Of a stretch of 64,000 bases of DNA, positions 26,063 through 35,311 are shown in pieces. Both the position numbers and the translations under genes were made by a program. A model generated the notes under the pieces. It searched no databases. It had not been told where the DNA came from and was given only the letters and a program-made list of their open reading frames with translations. Numbering within the stretch: position 1 is the first letter of the stretch; each line of letters opens with the position of its first letter. The DNA comes from CBDBLK01 sp965243145 (GTDB taxonomy: Bacteria; Bdellovibrionota; Bacteriovoracia; Bacteriovoracales; Bacteriovoracaceae), in NCBI GenBank assembly GCA_965243145.1, contig CBDEUB010000002.1:372001-436000 (forward strand), read 5' to 3'.

Positions 26063-27493
26063 CTAAAGACGACTCTTTTTGGCCCCTTTGGCGCTTTTAT
26101 CCAACCGTTTGCGCAATTCCTTGCGTTCCTTGTCCCGCCTCCTCGCCCAATCTTCCAAGCGCTCCTCGATGTCCTCCAGTTCTTCAATCAATTTTTTCCG
26201 CACCAAACGATCCGATTTGGCCACTTTTTGATATTCCACGAGTTTGGCGCTGTCTTCTTTGGCCAACAGTTTGCGCTTGTCCACTTCATCTTTAGTCATG
26301 CGGTAGATGGGCATGTCCGCCAGGTAGTCGCTAAAAGTAAATTTCTTTTTATTGAGGTACTCTACAAAGTTTTTGCGATCTTTGGCGCGGGTGGCGGCCT
26401 GGTATTCCTTCTGGCGGATAAATTTGATAATTTCGTTGTTCTGCTGGATTTTTTCCTTTAAATCCAGGCAGCGCAATTGGTAGCGGCGCTTGACGATGGC
26501 GAGCCTTTGCTGGGTAAAAATTTCGACGATCTCTTCTGGTCGCTGAAAAATGCGCACCCCCTTGGGGCCTACCAAAGTGTAATTGGGAGTCATGGAAGTC
26601 GAAACGCCCATCTTTTTTTGAACCTGCTCAAGTGAGGGCCGTTGGCCGCGTTTGAAGGCCAATTCAATTTTGATGTCGTTATCTACGGTATGGTCGATAA
26701 AATCTTTGAGTTCGTCACTTTCGATAAATTTATTCAGATGGCGGTAGGTGCGGGCAGCATCAAAACCCTTGGGGATTTCAGTGATAAAAATTTTGTCCCC
26801 CACCTCTTCAAAGCGCATTTCAAAAATGTACTTGCCCCGATCGTGAACGATCCCCCCGTGGTAGTTGTGAACAAAGGGTTTCAATTTCTTGCAACGGCCA
26901 GTTTCGACATATTGGATCATGGACTGGCAAATATCGCTGTGGTGAAAACTGGGGATGACCGAACTAAATCCGGTGCCGATGCCCTCCGCTCCGTTGAGCA
27001 ACATGACCGGCAATTTGGGGAGCAAGTTCACCGGCTCTTGAGTGGTTTCGTCATAGTTGGGCACCATCTCCACTTGGTTCACATCGTCGAAGAGCAAAAA
27101 CTCGGCCACTTTGCCCAGTTTGCACTCGATGTAGCGACTGGCCGCCGGCGAAGTCTCCATGCGTTCGCCGAAATAACCCTTTTTGTCGATCAGGGGATAG
27201 TTGTTGGCAAAACTGAAATCCTGCGCCAGATTGACGATGGCGGTTTCAATGGACGCTGGCCCATGGGGGTGCAAAGTGAGCACCAACCCGGTGGCGGAAC
27301 TGACTTTGATCAGGCCCTTGGACTGGTTTTTCCACAAAGTGTAGAGGATGCGGCGCTGGCCCGGCTTGAGGCCATCGGAAAGATAGGGAATCGCCCGATC
27401 CATCAAAGTGTAGATTTGATATTCGCAATATTCCTTTTTAACAATGTCTTCGAGGGGCACTTGGGCCAAAGCGTGCAAATGTTTTTCTTCCAC
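26063..27493 (-). CDS. Type IIA DNA topoisomerase A-type subunit, short T4-gp52-like form
   Basis: 476 aa. It is the breakage-reunion half of a type II topoisomerase. The 5Y-CAP region has RAIPYLSDGLKPGQRRILY, HPHGPASIE, NYPLIDKKGYFGERM and ASRYIECKL, with catalytic Tyr121; then LLNGAEGIGTGFSS. The C-terminus stops after the coiled coil and has no GyrA/ParC beta-pinwheel. The line-up with phage T4 gp52 (RAIPNMIDGFKPVQR, NNFPLLDGQGNFGSR, AASRYIFARV) is close in motifs and length. The ATPase partner is not in the window. GTG start has AAGGAG 7 bp upstream, 4 bp after the oleD stop. Confidence 0.85.
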   Translation of the reverse strand: MEEKHLHALAQVPLEDIVKKEYCEYQIYTLMDRAIPYLSDGLKPGQRRILYTLWKNQSKGLIKVSSATGLVLTLHPHGPASIETAIVNLAQDFSFANNYPLIDKKGYFGERMETSPAASRYIECKLGKVAEFLLFDDVNQVEMVPNYDETTQEPVNLLPKLPVMLLNGAEGIGTGFSSVIPSFHHSDICQSMIQYVETGRCKKLKPFVHNYHGGIVHDRGKYIFEMRFEEVGDKIFITEIPKGFDAARTYRHLNKFIESDELKDFIDHTVDNDIKIELAFKRGQRPSLEQVQKKMGVSTSMTPNYTLVGPKGVRIFQRPEEIVEIFTQQRLAIVKRRYQLRCLDLKEKIQQNNEIIKFIRQKEYQAATRAKDRKNFVEYLNKKKFTFSDYLADMPIYRMTKDEVDKRKLLAKEDSAKLVEYQKVAKSDRLVRKKLIEELEDIEERLEDWARRRDKERKELRKRLDKSAKGAKKSRL

Positions 27494-27497
27494 AACC

Positions 27498-28475
27498 TCA
27501 CTCCTTCAGGGTTTCGGCCAAGGCCTGTTCGATCCCTATATGAGGTTGCCACCCGAGAAGTTCTTTGGCCAATCGGTGATCAAAGTAGTGACTTTTGGCC
27601 AACTGCAAGGCCATAAAGCGAGTCATGGGGGGATCGGCGCGGTAGCACCTCAGGAGTTGCAGGCCCTTTTCCATCCCCCACCCCAGGCAAAAGGCCGCCC
27701 CAAAACTGATCTTCTTTTTCACCGGGGGAAGTTGGTGCATCTCCAAAATGCGGTTGATAAAAGGCCACAACTCCACTGGGCCTTGGCCCAAAAAATAGGC
27801 GCGGCCGTCCACTGGTGCTTTGGCAATCAATTTCTCCAGCGCCAAGAGATGGGCGTCGATGGCGTTTTCGATAAAGATCACATCCACCCGGTTATCTCCC
27901 TGGCCGACCATTTTAAGTCGCCCTCGACGGGCCGCATCCACCAGGCGCGGGATCAAATTCCGATCCCCTGGCCCAAAGATGAGATGGGGGCGCAGGGCCA
28001 GAGTGCGCAATTCCTCCCGGTTAGCGGCCAAAACCTTTTGCTCGGCGAGGGCCTTGGAGCGGGCGTAATCACTGTAAGTCTTGCGGGCGTAGGGCAAACT
28101 CTCGTCGCCCCCCTCAATGTCGCTATCTTCAAAAACCACGCTGGGACTGCTGGTGTAGATCAAATGGGGTACCCGGTGGGTACGGCAGGCGCGGATGACA
28201 TTTTCCGTACCCACCACATTGGTGCGGTAAAAGTCGCGCCAGCGGCCCCACATGGCGACTTTGGCGGCGGCGTGAAAACAAGCGCGGGCACCTGCAAACA
28301 GGGATTCCAGGCCCTCGCCATCGGCAATGTCAACACGACAAGTGCGCACTCCCAGGGCACGCAAGTGGGGATAGTCCCCGCGGGCCAGGCCCCAGACGGA
28401 GTGGCCCAACTCGACGAGACGCCGGCACAAAGCAGTGCCCACCAATCCTCCCGCTCCGGTGACGACCACTTTCAT
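27498..28475 (-). CDS. oleD: OleD: 2-alkyl-3-oxoalkanoate reductase
   Basis: NAD(P)H-dependent SDR/epimerase-family enzyme that reduces the beta-keto acid made by OleA to the beta-hydroxy acid. Visible: VVVTGAGGLVGTALCRRL (Rossmann TGxxGxxG), FHAAAKVAMWG, YTSSPSVVF, catalytic YARSK, and LRPHLIFGPGDRNLIPRLVD, a segment characteristic of OleD. 325 aa. It is separated from oleC by an AT-rich insert of about 2 kb but remains on the same strand. The downstream topoisomerase gene begins 4 bp after the stop. Confidence 0.85.
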   Translation of the reverse strand: MKVVVTGAGGLVGTALCRRLVELGHSVWGLARGDYPHLRALGVRTCRVDIADGEGLESLFAGARACFHAAAKVAMWGRWRDFYRTNVVGTENVIRACRTHRVPHLIYTSSPSVVFEDSDIEGGDESLPYARKTYSDYARSKALAEQKVLAANREELRTLALRPHLIFGPGDRNLIPRLVDAARRGRLKMVGQGDNRVDVIFIENAIDAHLLALEKLIAKAPVDGRAYFLGQGPVELWPFINRILEMHQLPPVKKKISFGAAFCLGWGMEKGLQLLRCYRADPPMTRFMALQLAKSHYFDHRLAKELLGWQPHIGIEQALAETLKE

Positions 28476-28517
28476 ACGGTGTTGAGTCCATTCAAAATTG
28501 GCCCCATCCCAATCGAA

Positions 28518-28804
28518 TTACGAATCCTCTTGCTCGATTTTTCTCAGTTCTTCAAGGAAAGGCCCGTCGCTTTGCTCACAAACTTTAAGTTGGTTCCAAT
28601 TTTGATCAAATTGTGGGCGATTGCTTTGCGCTCTTTTAATTGGCCTTCTTCTCTTCCTTTCTGTAGTCCTTTCTCCAACCCCTCTTCCAGAGCACATTCC
28701 TCACGGGTGAGTTGATCTTTGCGCCGCTTTTCCTCAGCGTTCAAAATTTCCCGCATAACATCGTCTTGAGAAATATTCCACAAACTCTTGACCGCTTTTG
28801 ACAT
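28518..28804 (-). pseudogene. Rpn-family (PD-(D/E)XK nuclease) C-terminal remnant
   Basis: The frame from ATG 28804 reads MSKAVKSLWNISQDDVMREIL, then EECALEEGLEKGLQKGREEG, then the TGLS motif. This is the typical C-terminal tail of Rpn (YhgA-like) recombination-promoting nucleases. The nuclease domain is missing. After TGLS the frame stops, while the next frame continues LEELRKIEQEDS to a TAA at 28518, as a normal Rpn tail would. This indicates a frameshift, so the gene is a decayed fragment. Confidence 0.7.
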
Positions 28805-28876
28805 AATCTCCCCTTCTTTAAACTGCTTTCTGTATATTTTGCTAGCGTAAAAGTATTTTCTTTAGCTAAACCAAAA

Positions 28877-29962
28877 CTATTCTTGAACTTCATCAATGCT
28901 ACAATTTGAACCATCACCTACAAGATTAATTTTAATCCTTGTTTTCCTATCTGGCTTTGCCCATTTTATATTTACTAAGAATTCAAGGTCACATAGTTCT
29001 TCAAAAAAAGACTCTGCTTCCTTTATTTCTGGCGTGTCTGTTTTTATTAATTTTTCGGAGATTTTATCTCCGAAAATACTTTTGGCCTCTTCTGCATCAA
29101 TTACAAAACCATGATGTTTATAGTCTTCGACAAGGGCCTTGGCCACTCGTATTTGGTCTTCTTTTTCGTAGTTAAGAGCAAGAAGCTTTTGTGCATATTG
29201 GGATGCGGACTGAGAAATTCTTGTCAACCAGCCCAAAACATCTAGGGTCACATTTTTTTCAATAAAGGTGGAAAATAAACGAACCGACTTTGGGTAATTT
29301 GTGACAATTGTGGCCAATTCAATTAAGGCATCATGCACTCCAAGAACGGGAAATCCGTTTCGCAATTGGGGATCGATTGGGCCAAGTTGGCCAAGGTCTC
29401 CCATATGTATTTCATTGGCCCCTAGTGAAAGTAATGTCGCTGCAGATTTTGCTTGCCCCGGTATTGCGACAACGAACTTTCCTTTTTTATACTGATTACA
29501 GATTTTACTAATCTGGAATGCTGGTTCAATCGCTCCTCCCTGATTATTAATGATTAAAAGAATATCTTTGGATTTTTTTCCACTCTTTTTTAAATGCCTA
29601 TAAATTTTGCCTAAGTGATAGCCTGATAAACTTTGCTGTGTACACAAAAAAGTGATGGTATATTTATTTGTCAGTTCTTCTGAAAAATATTTTTTTACAT
29701 AAGCACGAAGCAATGGTGCCAATTCTTTTTTGAAATCAGGGTATTCAATAGGTGTACTGTTAAAAATAAGTTCGGATATTTTCTTGTGGAGAGTGTCTTT
29801 CCTTAATTTATCAAGGTCATGCTCTTCTTTTGCGTCGATAGGCCGCTGACCATGTTCCTCTTGATGTTGGAGAGATTTCTCTTTGCTCCCATCCTCTGTC
29901 TGCTCGCTCCCATCCTGAGTATGTTTTTTCTCTGAAGTGTTCGATTCTTTGGTCATTTTCAT
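28877..29962 (-). CDS. SDH-type (S49-like) serine protease, acquired
   Basis: 361 aa with the ClpP/crotonase fold of the serine dehydrogenase proteinase family. Visible: ITFLCTQQSLSGYHLGKIY, LLIINNQGGAIEPAFQI, the nucleophile region VAIPGQAKSAATLLSLGANE, and MGDLGQLGPIDPQLRN. The first 60 residues are a charged, low-complexity leader. There is no transmembrane segment, so it is likely cytoplasmic. It is strongly AT-rich with A-ending codons, unlike the flanking ole genes. A second ATG at 29956 has the better RBS (AAGGG, 7 bp). Confidence 0.8.
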   Translation of the reverse strand: MKMTKESNTSEKKHTQDGSEQTEDGSKEKSLQHQEEHGQRPIDAKEEHDLDKLRKDTLHKKISELIFNSTPIEYPDFKKELAPLLRAYVKKYFSEELTNKYTITFLCTQQSLSGYHLGKIYRHLKKSGKKSKDILLIINNQGGAIEPAFQISKICNQYKKGKFVVAIPGQAKSAATLLSLGANEIHMGDLGQLGPIDPQLRNGFPVLGVHDALIELATIVTNYPKSVRLFSTFIEKNVTLDVLGWLTRISQSASQYAQKLLALNYEKEDQIRVAKALVEDYKHHGFVIDAEEAKSIFGDKISEKLIKTDTPEIKEAESFFEELCDLEFLVNIKWAKPDRKTRIKINLVGDGSNCSIDEVQE

Positions 29963-30104
29963 CCCTTAAAGACTCGCCATTTCTCTCCATATCCCTTAAA
30001 GCATTTTTTAAGTTTTCAAGCTGCATTTTCAACCTCTCCTTATCGCCATCTCTTGAAAGTGATTTAAGAAGTTTTTCTATAACAGCTTCTAATTTCTCAT
30101 CCAT
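29817..30104 (-). CDS. Small charged coiled-coil protein overlapping the SDH protease gene
   Basis: 95 codons: MDEKLEAVIEKLLKSLSRDG then MQLENLKNALRDMERNGESL, clearly helical. The last 48 codons overlap the protease gene in another frame and look unlike protein (SPTSRGTWSAAYRRKRRA). Either a short real protein coupled to the protease, or the N-terminal part of the same protein displaced by a frameshift. The AT-rich gap upstream (30105-30496, 392 bp) holds no other gene that I can see. Confidence 0.45.
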   Translation of the reverse strand: MDEKLEAVIEKLLKSLSRDGDKERLKMQLENLKNALRDMERNGESLRDENDQRIEHFREKTYSGWERADRGWEQREISPTSRGTWSAAYRRKRRA

Positions 30105-30496
30105 GATTCGCCATCCTTAACGAATTAAATTACTGCTAGAAAAGGGCGAATTCAAATTTCCGTCGAGAACCTTACCATTTTTATTCTAGTAAGTCCACAA
30201 ATTTTCTTCCCATTCCTAATACTATTATTTTAGACACGAAACGGAATATCAATAACTTATACAATATTTCACCAAATTTTCCCTACATTGTGCTGCATTA
30301 TAAGAGTTCTGGCCCTGCATCCTTCCTGATTCCTTTTGATGTCTTTTTTGCCGAGATATTTGAAAATTTAGCAGGGAAGTCTGCCTGTTCCTTGACAATA
30401 TGCTCCTTATATTTTGTACGGGAGGCAGGGTTCACTTTGGAATTTCAAAATCCCCCACGATGACTATTTTCAACCACAAAATTTATAAACTAGGCC
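30105..30496. other. AT-rich gap between oleC and the acquired island
   Basis: 392 bp with no open frame of note on either strand and no terminator hairpin. It presumably contains the promoter of the small coiled-coil/protease pair, but no hexamer pair is convincing. Confidence 0.5.
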
Positions 30497-32101
30497 TTAT
30501 ACCGGCAAGGGCCGGCCCAGTTTGCCGCTACAGGCCCATTGGCCCAAAAGTGTGCGGTCAATTTTAATGTTGTGGCGAATGTCCACGGGCAAGTGGGAGT
30601 GGCAAAAAAAAGTTTGAATCCCTCTCGTGCAAACATTGGACTGGGCCAAGGCGAGCAGTTCTCCTCCCAGTTGGGGAGTTTTTTTCGCCTCCACCACGAT
30701 GGCCGGTTCCGAAGAGTGATAGGCGATCAAAGCACTGCGCACCACCTGGGGGTGCTGGCCAAAAACCGCTTCGCAGGGGACACTGGCAAAAGCGCGCCCC
30801 TGGAAATGCACCAAATGGGCGACTCTCCCCTGCATCCACAAGTGCCCCGCTTCGTCTATGTGGCCAAGATCGCCCATGCGATGCCACAAGCGCCCCTCTC
30901 CATCTTTGAATTTGGCGCGAGCGGTGGCCTCTGGATTTTCAGCGTAGGCGGGAGTGACGCTAGCACTGTGAACGGCGATCTCTCCCCCTCGTCCTCGATA
31001 CCCCTCGACGGGAACAATTCGCACCTGCACTCCCGGCGCAGGTGTCCCCAAATGCACCCCCTCCTTTCCCTCTTGCACAGCACGGCCAGACACCACCGCC
31101 ACCGGCAAGCACTCCGTGGCCCCATAGGCACTGTAAGTCTCGCCGTTGGGAAGCAGGGGACGCCACAAATCGTGCAGGGGTCGCGCCACGGGTGCCCCAA
31201 ACATGGCCAGAGAGCGCACACTGGGCAGGGTGAGTCCATGTTGGTGGCAATAGGCCCCCAATCTCTGCCATATCGCCGGACTCCCGGCCATAAATTGTGC
31301 TTGTTGGTCGACAATATTTTGGTACAGCAACGCCGGATCGGCGCGCGCCGGACGGCGCGGGTCGAGGGCGGGGATCGCCGACTTCATGCCCATACACAGG
31401 GCAAACAAACTAAAGAGAGGAAACCCCGGCAGATCAACTTGCCCTGGCCGCAAATTGAAAAGGGCCTGCAACTGGCGCACTTGGGACTGGAAAATGGAGT
31501 GGGTATAAACAACTCCCTTGGGCGCTCCGGTACCCCCGCTGGTAAAGAGAATGGCGGCGGGAAACTCCCCTTCTGGCCTAAACAAAAGGGGGGCCTTCCC
31601 CACCAGCGAAGTTTGTTCCAATTCTTTCAGGGAGACATGCCTGCGCCCGGGCCAGTGCAACCTCGAAGTCGTCACAGTGTAGTGCAAAGAGTGGAACACC
31701 CGCGGGAAAAAGGGCCGCATCCAATGCACCAGAGGCCCAGCGATCAAAAGTTGGGGCCGCATTTGCCGAATCGCCTGCCACAGGTATTCGCGCTTCATAC
31801 CGGGGTCGATAAAAACCGGAGTCAGGCCCACCTTGAAGAGGGCAAAAACCACAGCACTAAAAGATAAACTGGGACGCAAAAAAACCAGACACCTGGCCCC
31901 TTTGTCAAGGCCCATCTGATCCAACCCCTGGGCGATGGCCTCGGCGCGCTTTAAGAGTCCGGCAAAATCCAAATGGGCGTAGTGGAACTCCCCCCGGCGG
32001 TAAACACGGGGAAAGCTGAGTGCCGCCTGGTGGGGGGTGCACTTGGCCCAGTGGTGCAGGTGGGCGGCGATATTGGGAGCACTTGAACTAGCTGTGATCA
32101 C
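30497..32101 (-). CDS. oleC: OleC: beta-lactone synthetase (AMP-dependent ligase family)
   Basis: ANL-superfamily enzyme, 534 aa, converting the 2-alkyl-3-hydroxyalkanoate to a beta-lactone with ATP. Visible: AMP-binding P-loop LFTSGGTGAPKGVVYTHSIF, LFSLFALCMGMKSAIPALDP, GSPAIWQRLGAYC, LAMFGAPV, YSAYGATECLPV, and RMGDLGHIDEAGHLWMQGR. The C-terminal LPVDIRHNIKIDRTLL matches the OleC family and carries the catalytic Lys region. GTG start at 32101, 31 bp after the transporter stop. It is a member of the same gene train as oleA and oleB. Confidence 0.9.
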   Translation of the reverse strand: MITASSSAPNIAAHLHHWAKCTPHQAALSFPRVYRRGEFHYAHLDFAGLLKRAEAIAQGLDQMGLDKGARCLVFLRPSLSFSAVVFALFKVGLTPVFIDPGMKREYLWQAIRQMRPQLLIAGPLVHWMRPFFPRVFHSLHYTVTTSRLHWPGRRHVSLKELEQTSLVGKAPLLFRPEGEFPAAILFTSGGTGAPKGVVYTHSIFQSQVRQLQALFNLRPGQVDLPGFPLFSLFALCMGMKSAIPALDPRRPARADPALLYQNIVDQQAQFMAGSPAIWQRLGAYCHQHGLTLPSVRSLAMFGAPVARPLHDLWRPLLPNGETYSAYGATECLPVAVVSGRAVQEGKEGVHLGTPAPGVQVRIVPVEGYRGRGGEIAVHSASVTPAYAENPEATARAKFKDGEGRLWHRMGDLGHIDEAGHLWMQGRVAHLVHFQGRAFASVPCEAVFGQHPQVVRSALIAYHSSEPAIVVEAKKTPQLGGELLALAQSNVCTRGIQTFFCHSHLPVDIRHNIKIDRTLLGQWACSGKLGRPLPV

Positions 32102-32131
32102 AATTTTTCGTTGGGGAGTGAGTCATTACCA

Positions 32132-33691
32132 CTACTGTATCCTGTTGCGCAGACGCAACCCCTTGGAAACCAAAACTTTTTCTGAAAGGCCTATACATTT
32201 ATCGACGAAAATGGCCAATATGGCCGCCGGAACGGCACCCAATAAAATAAGGTTGGTGTTGACGGTGGCGATACCACGAAAGATGGGATCCCCCAGGCCA
32301 CCCGCCCCCACAAAGGCCGCCAAAGTCGCCGTTCCAATGACAATACTTGAAGCGGTTCTCACTCCCGCAATAATGATCGGCAAGGCCAGAGGTATTTCCA
32401 CCTTGATCAGGATTTGCCATCCAGTCAGGCCCATACCCCGGGAGGCATCAATATAAGTTTTGTCTATACCGAGGATTCCCGCATAAGTATTTCTCACCAG
32501 CGGAAGCAGAGAGTACAATAAGAGGGCCAACAGGGCGGGAGTAAACCCTATGCCCACTATGGGAATGAGGAAACCCAGCAGGGCCAAATTGGGTATTGTT
32601 TGGATAGTATTGACAATGGGGAAAACGACATTTCCCAAAGATTGGTAACGGGTAAGAGTTATCCCGATGGGCAACGACACCAAAAAGGCCAAAAATAAAC
32701 TTCCAAAAGACAACAACAAGTGTTCATACAAAAGTTTCAATAAATATTTTTTTTCACTCAAAAAATAATTTAAAAATCCCAAATTTGTCTGGGAAGTTAA
32801 AATTTTTCCCGATAACAATCCCTTTGTTATCAAAAAGTTTTTGGCCACCCTGTAGGGAGAATTGTTCAAGCGATCCACTAAATCATTCATTTCTATCATT
32901 TCCGATTCACTAATTTTTCCCTCTAACGACTTCATGGCCAATCTCAAGGCAGAATGTTTTTTTAAAGTGTCGTGGCGGGCAATAAAAGCTGCATGGTAGG
33001 GAGGGAAAAAAGACTCGTCGTCTTCGAGGAGGCGCAAATCATAGGCCCCGATCCTGCCGTCTGTAGAATAGGCGACGATCATGTCAACTTGGGCATCCCG
33101 AATGGCAGAGTACATAAGCCCCGCCTCCATGGCCACAATATTTTCTGGCCTTAAACGCAATCCATAAGACTCCATCAGCAAATCGTGGCCATCTTTTCTC
33201 TCCATAAATTCATGTGCGGCCGCGTATTTGGCATCGTCAAGTTTGCCCCGCAATTGGGATATTTTTTCCACGCCCTCAAATTGAGGGTCATTCCTTCTCA
33301 CCGCTACGGCATAAGTATTATTAAAACCCAAAGGCCTCGACCAAATCATATCCCACCTTTCCTCAAATTCACGCCGGACAATTTGGTAAACCTTGTCCGG
33401 ATTCGTCTCCGTCTCCATTTTCAAAATCATGACATGGCCAGTTCCGGTATAATCGGGATAGATGTCAATGCTGCCTACTTCGAGAGCATTAAAAACCACC
33501 TGTGTTCCCCCCAGTGCCAATTTTCTCTCTACCGGCAAAGAATATTTTTCTTCCAGCAATATAGATAACATTTCTCCCAAAATGATGGATTCACTAAAAA
33601 TTTTTGATCCCACCACGATTTTCTCTGATGCCCTGATCTGTTGCACACCCAACAGAATAATGCCTAAGAACAAAAACAGTGTTTTAATCAA
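32132..33691 (-). CDS. OpuC/ProX-ProW fusion: osmoprotectant ABC substrate-binding protein plus permease
   Basis: 519 aa. Signal sequence, then a periplasmic binding domain of the OpuAC/ProX type (residues about 22-290: VVGSKIFSESIILGEML, IDIYPDYTGTG, VAYSTDGRIGAYDL). A C-terminal permease domain follows (about 300-519: LLYEHLLLSFGSLFLAFL, PNLALLGFLIPIVGIGFTP) with the EAA-like loop DASRGMGLTGWQ. The order SBP then permease differs from the commoner permease-then-SBP fusions. Substrates are likely glycine betaine, choline or similar. The TTG start overlaps the ATPase stop (TTGA). Confidence 0.88.
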   Translation of the reverse strand: MIKTLFLFLGIILLGVQQIRASEKIVVGSKIFSESIILGEMLSILLEEKYSLPVERKLALGGTQVVFNALEVGSIDIYPDYTGTGHVMILKMETETNPDKVYQIVRREFEERWDMIWSRPLGFNNTYAVAVRRNDPQFEGVEKISQLRGKLDDAKYAAAHEFMERKDGHDLLMESYGLRLRPENIVAMEAGLMYSAIRDAQVDMIVAYSTDGRIGAYDLRLLEDDESFFPPYHAAFIARHDTLKKHSALRLAMKSLEGKISESEMIEMNDLVDRLNNSPYRVAKNFLITKGLLSGKILTSQTNLGFLNYFLSEKKYLLKLLYEHLLLSFGSLFLAFLVSLPIGITLTRYQSLGNVVFPIVNTIQTIPNLALLGFLIPIVGIGFTPALLALLLYSLLPLVRNTYAGILGIDKTYIDASRGMGLTGWQILIKVEIPLALPIIIAGVRTASSIVIGTATLAAFVGAGGLGDPIFRGIATVNTNLILLGAVPAAILAIFVDKCIGLSEKVLVSKGLRLRNRIQ

Positions 33692-34416
33692 ACTCCCCCC
33701 TTCACAAAATCGGCGACAAAGTTGTTTTGCGGGTTATTCACCAAATCGTCTTTTGAACCCATTTGCACAATACCGCCCTTGTCCATGAGTATGATTTTGT
33801 CCCCCAGTTTAAAGGCCTCCTCAATATCGTGGGTCACCATCAATATTGTTTTGTTGAGCTTTTGGTTGAGGCGGATAAACTCGTCATGTAAATCTTCCCT
33901 GGTGATGGGGTCTAGGGCACTAAAGGGTTCATCCATCAATATGACGGGCGGGTCTTCCATTAAAGCGCGGGCGATGCCCACTCTTTGTTGTTGGCCACCA
34001 CTCAGTTCTATGGGATAGCGATGGCCCAGTTTTTCATAAGACATATTCACCACTTCCATCAATTCACGCACTCTGTTTGCAATAAAATCCTCATCTCTTT
34101 TGAGAACTTTTGACAGCAGTGAAATATTTTGCTCGACCGTCAAATGGGGCAATAATCCGGCCTTTTGAATGACATATCCTATTTTTCGCCGCCACTCTAT
34201 GGGGCCACTCGAACTGGCCCTGGCATTGTTGACCAAAATTTCCCCCGCAGTCGGCCCAATCAGCCGGTTGATCAGCTTGAGAATGGTGGTTTTGCCACAC
34301 CCGCTGGTGCCAATAATGCAACCGATTTGCCCCTTATCCAACTTAAAAGAGACAGCATTCACCGCCTTGACATTTCCCGGGGCAAAAATTTTGGTGAGAT
34401 TTTGCACTTCAATCAC
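33688..34416 (-). CDS. OpuA/ProV-type ABC transporter ATPase
   Basis: 243 aa. Walker A IGTSGCGKTTILKLINRL, Q-loop VIQKAGLLPHLTV, signature LSGGQQQRVGIARALMED, Walker B VILMDEPFSALDP, and H-loop VTHDIEEAF. No CBS pair at the C-terminus, unlike E. coli ProV. GTG at 34416 is preceded by GGAGGGAG and overlaps the oleB stop by 8 bp, so transporter and ole genes are translationally coupled. A longer frame upstream is just the oleB region read out of frame. Confidence 0.92.
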   Translation of the reverse strand: MIEVQNLTKIFAPGNVKAVNAVSFKLDKGQIGCIIGTSGCGKTTILKLINRLIGPTAGEILVNNARASSSGPIEWRRKIGYVIQKAGLLPHLTVEQNISLLSKVLKRDEDFIANRVRELMEVVNMSYEKLGHRYPIELSGGQQQRVGIARALMEDPPVILMDEPFSALDPITREDLHDEFIRLNQKLNKTILMVTHDIEEAFKLGDKIILMDKGGIVQMGSKDDLVNNPQNNFVADFVKGGV

Positions 34417-35311
34417 AACGGTCTCCCTCCCGCAAAAAATCCGCCACTGCGCCCACCACCGCCTGCCGGCGATCTTCCAGCAAGTAGTGGCCTGCATCGG
34501 AAAAAGTTTGGCAGCGGGCGCGGGGGTAGATGCTTTTCCACCGCTCCAGGAAGTGGGGGGTAAAGCAAAAGTCGCGCAGGCCCCACAACAACAACTTTTC
34601 TCCCGCGATGGCGGGCAAATGTTTTTCGATCCGGCGCAGGGTGGAGTAGCTGGGGTGGGAGGGGTGCATGGGAATGTCTTGTACGAAGCGGGCCACACTC
34701 ACCCGGTCGCGGTAGTTGCCATAGGGCCACAAAAACCCGCGTTTAGCGACCTGTGAAAGTTTTTTGGCCGTGGCCATGCGGGTGGCGAGGGCGGCAAAGG
34801 CGTTCAAATGCCGGATCATGGCCTCCCCCAACCAGGGCAAGCGGCACAGGGCCAAGCGCAGGGGCAGGTGGGCATCGGCAAAGGCGGCGGTGTTGAGCAA
34901 GATGGTCTTGCCCCGGCGCTGTCTCTCCAGTTCCAGGCCCAAACCGATGGGGCCGCCCCAATCGTGCACCACCAGGTGGTAATCCCCTATCTGCAAGCGG
35001 CCCAACAAACTGGCCACATTGGCAATGCGATTTTTTAAAGTGTAGGGATAGTTTTGCGGCCGATCGCTCAACCCGTGGCCCAGAAGGTCGGGGACGATGG
35101 TGCGAAAATGCGGACGGAGAGCGCACACCAAATGGCGGTAAAAAAAACTCCAGGTGGGATTCCCGTGCAGCAACAGCACCGCTGGAGCGTCCCGCTCCCC
35201 CTCGTCCAGGTAGTGCATGGAGTGGCCACTTTTGAGGCAGTGGAAGTGGTGTTCAAAGGGATACTCGGCGCGCACTTCGCGGGGCAGAGAGGGAACTCGC
35301 ACGGGCCTCAC
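34409..35311 (-). CDS. oleB: OleB: beta-lactone decarboxylase (alpha/beta hydrolase)
   Basis: 300 aa, haloalkane-dehalogenase-like fold; it splits the beta-lactone to cis-olefin and CO2. Visible: oxyanion HGNPTWSFFYRHL, DLLGHGLSDRP, nucleophile Asp in VVHDWGGPIGLGLELE, and catalytic His in DAGHYLLED. The YPFEHHFHCLKSGHSMHYLDEG N-terminus (shown in parts: YPFEHHFHCL, SGHSMHYLDEG) matches OleB rather than true dehalogenases. The start GTG overlaps the oleA stop (GTGA). Confidence 0.88.
   Translation of the reverse strand: MRPVRVPSLPREVRAEYPFEHHFHCLKSGHSMHYLDEGERDAPAVLLLHGNPTWSFFYRHLVCALRPHFRTIVPDLLGHGLSDRPQNYPYTLKNRIANVASLLGRLQIGDYHLVVHDWGGPIGLGLELERQRRGKTILLNTAAFADAHLPLRLALCRLPWLGEAMIRHLNAFAALATRMATAKKLSQVAKRGFLWPYGNYRDRVSVARFVQDIPMHPSHPSYSTLRRIEKHLPAIAGEKLLLWGLRDFCFTPHFLERWKSIYPRARCQTFSDAGHYLLEDRRQAVVGAVADFLREGDRCD

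Noticed and set aside
28476..30496. Tail duplication of oleC around the protease island
   Set aside because: I looked for the oleC 3' end beyond the island and found no matching stretch; this insertion seems of another type.
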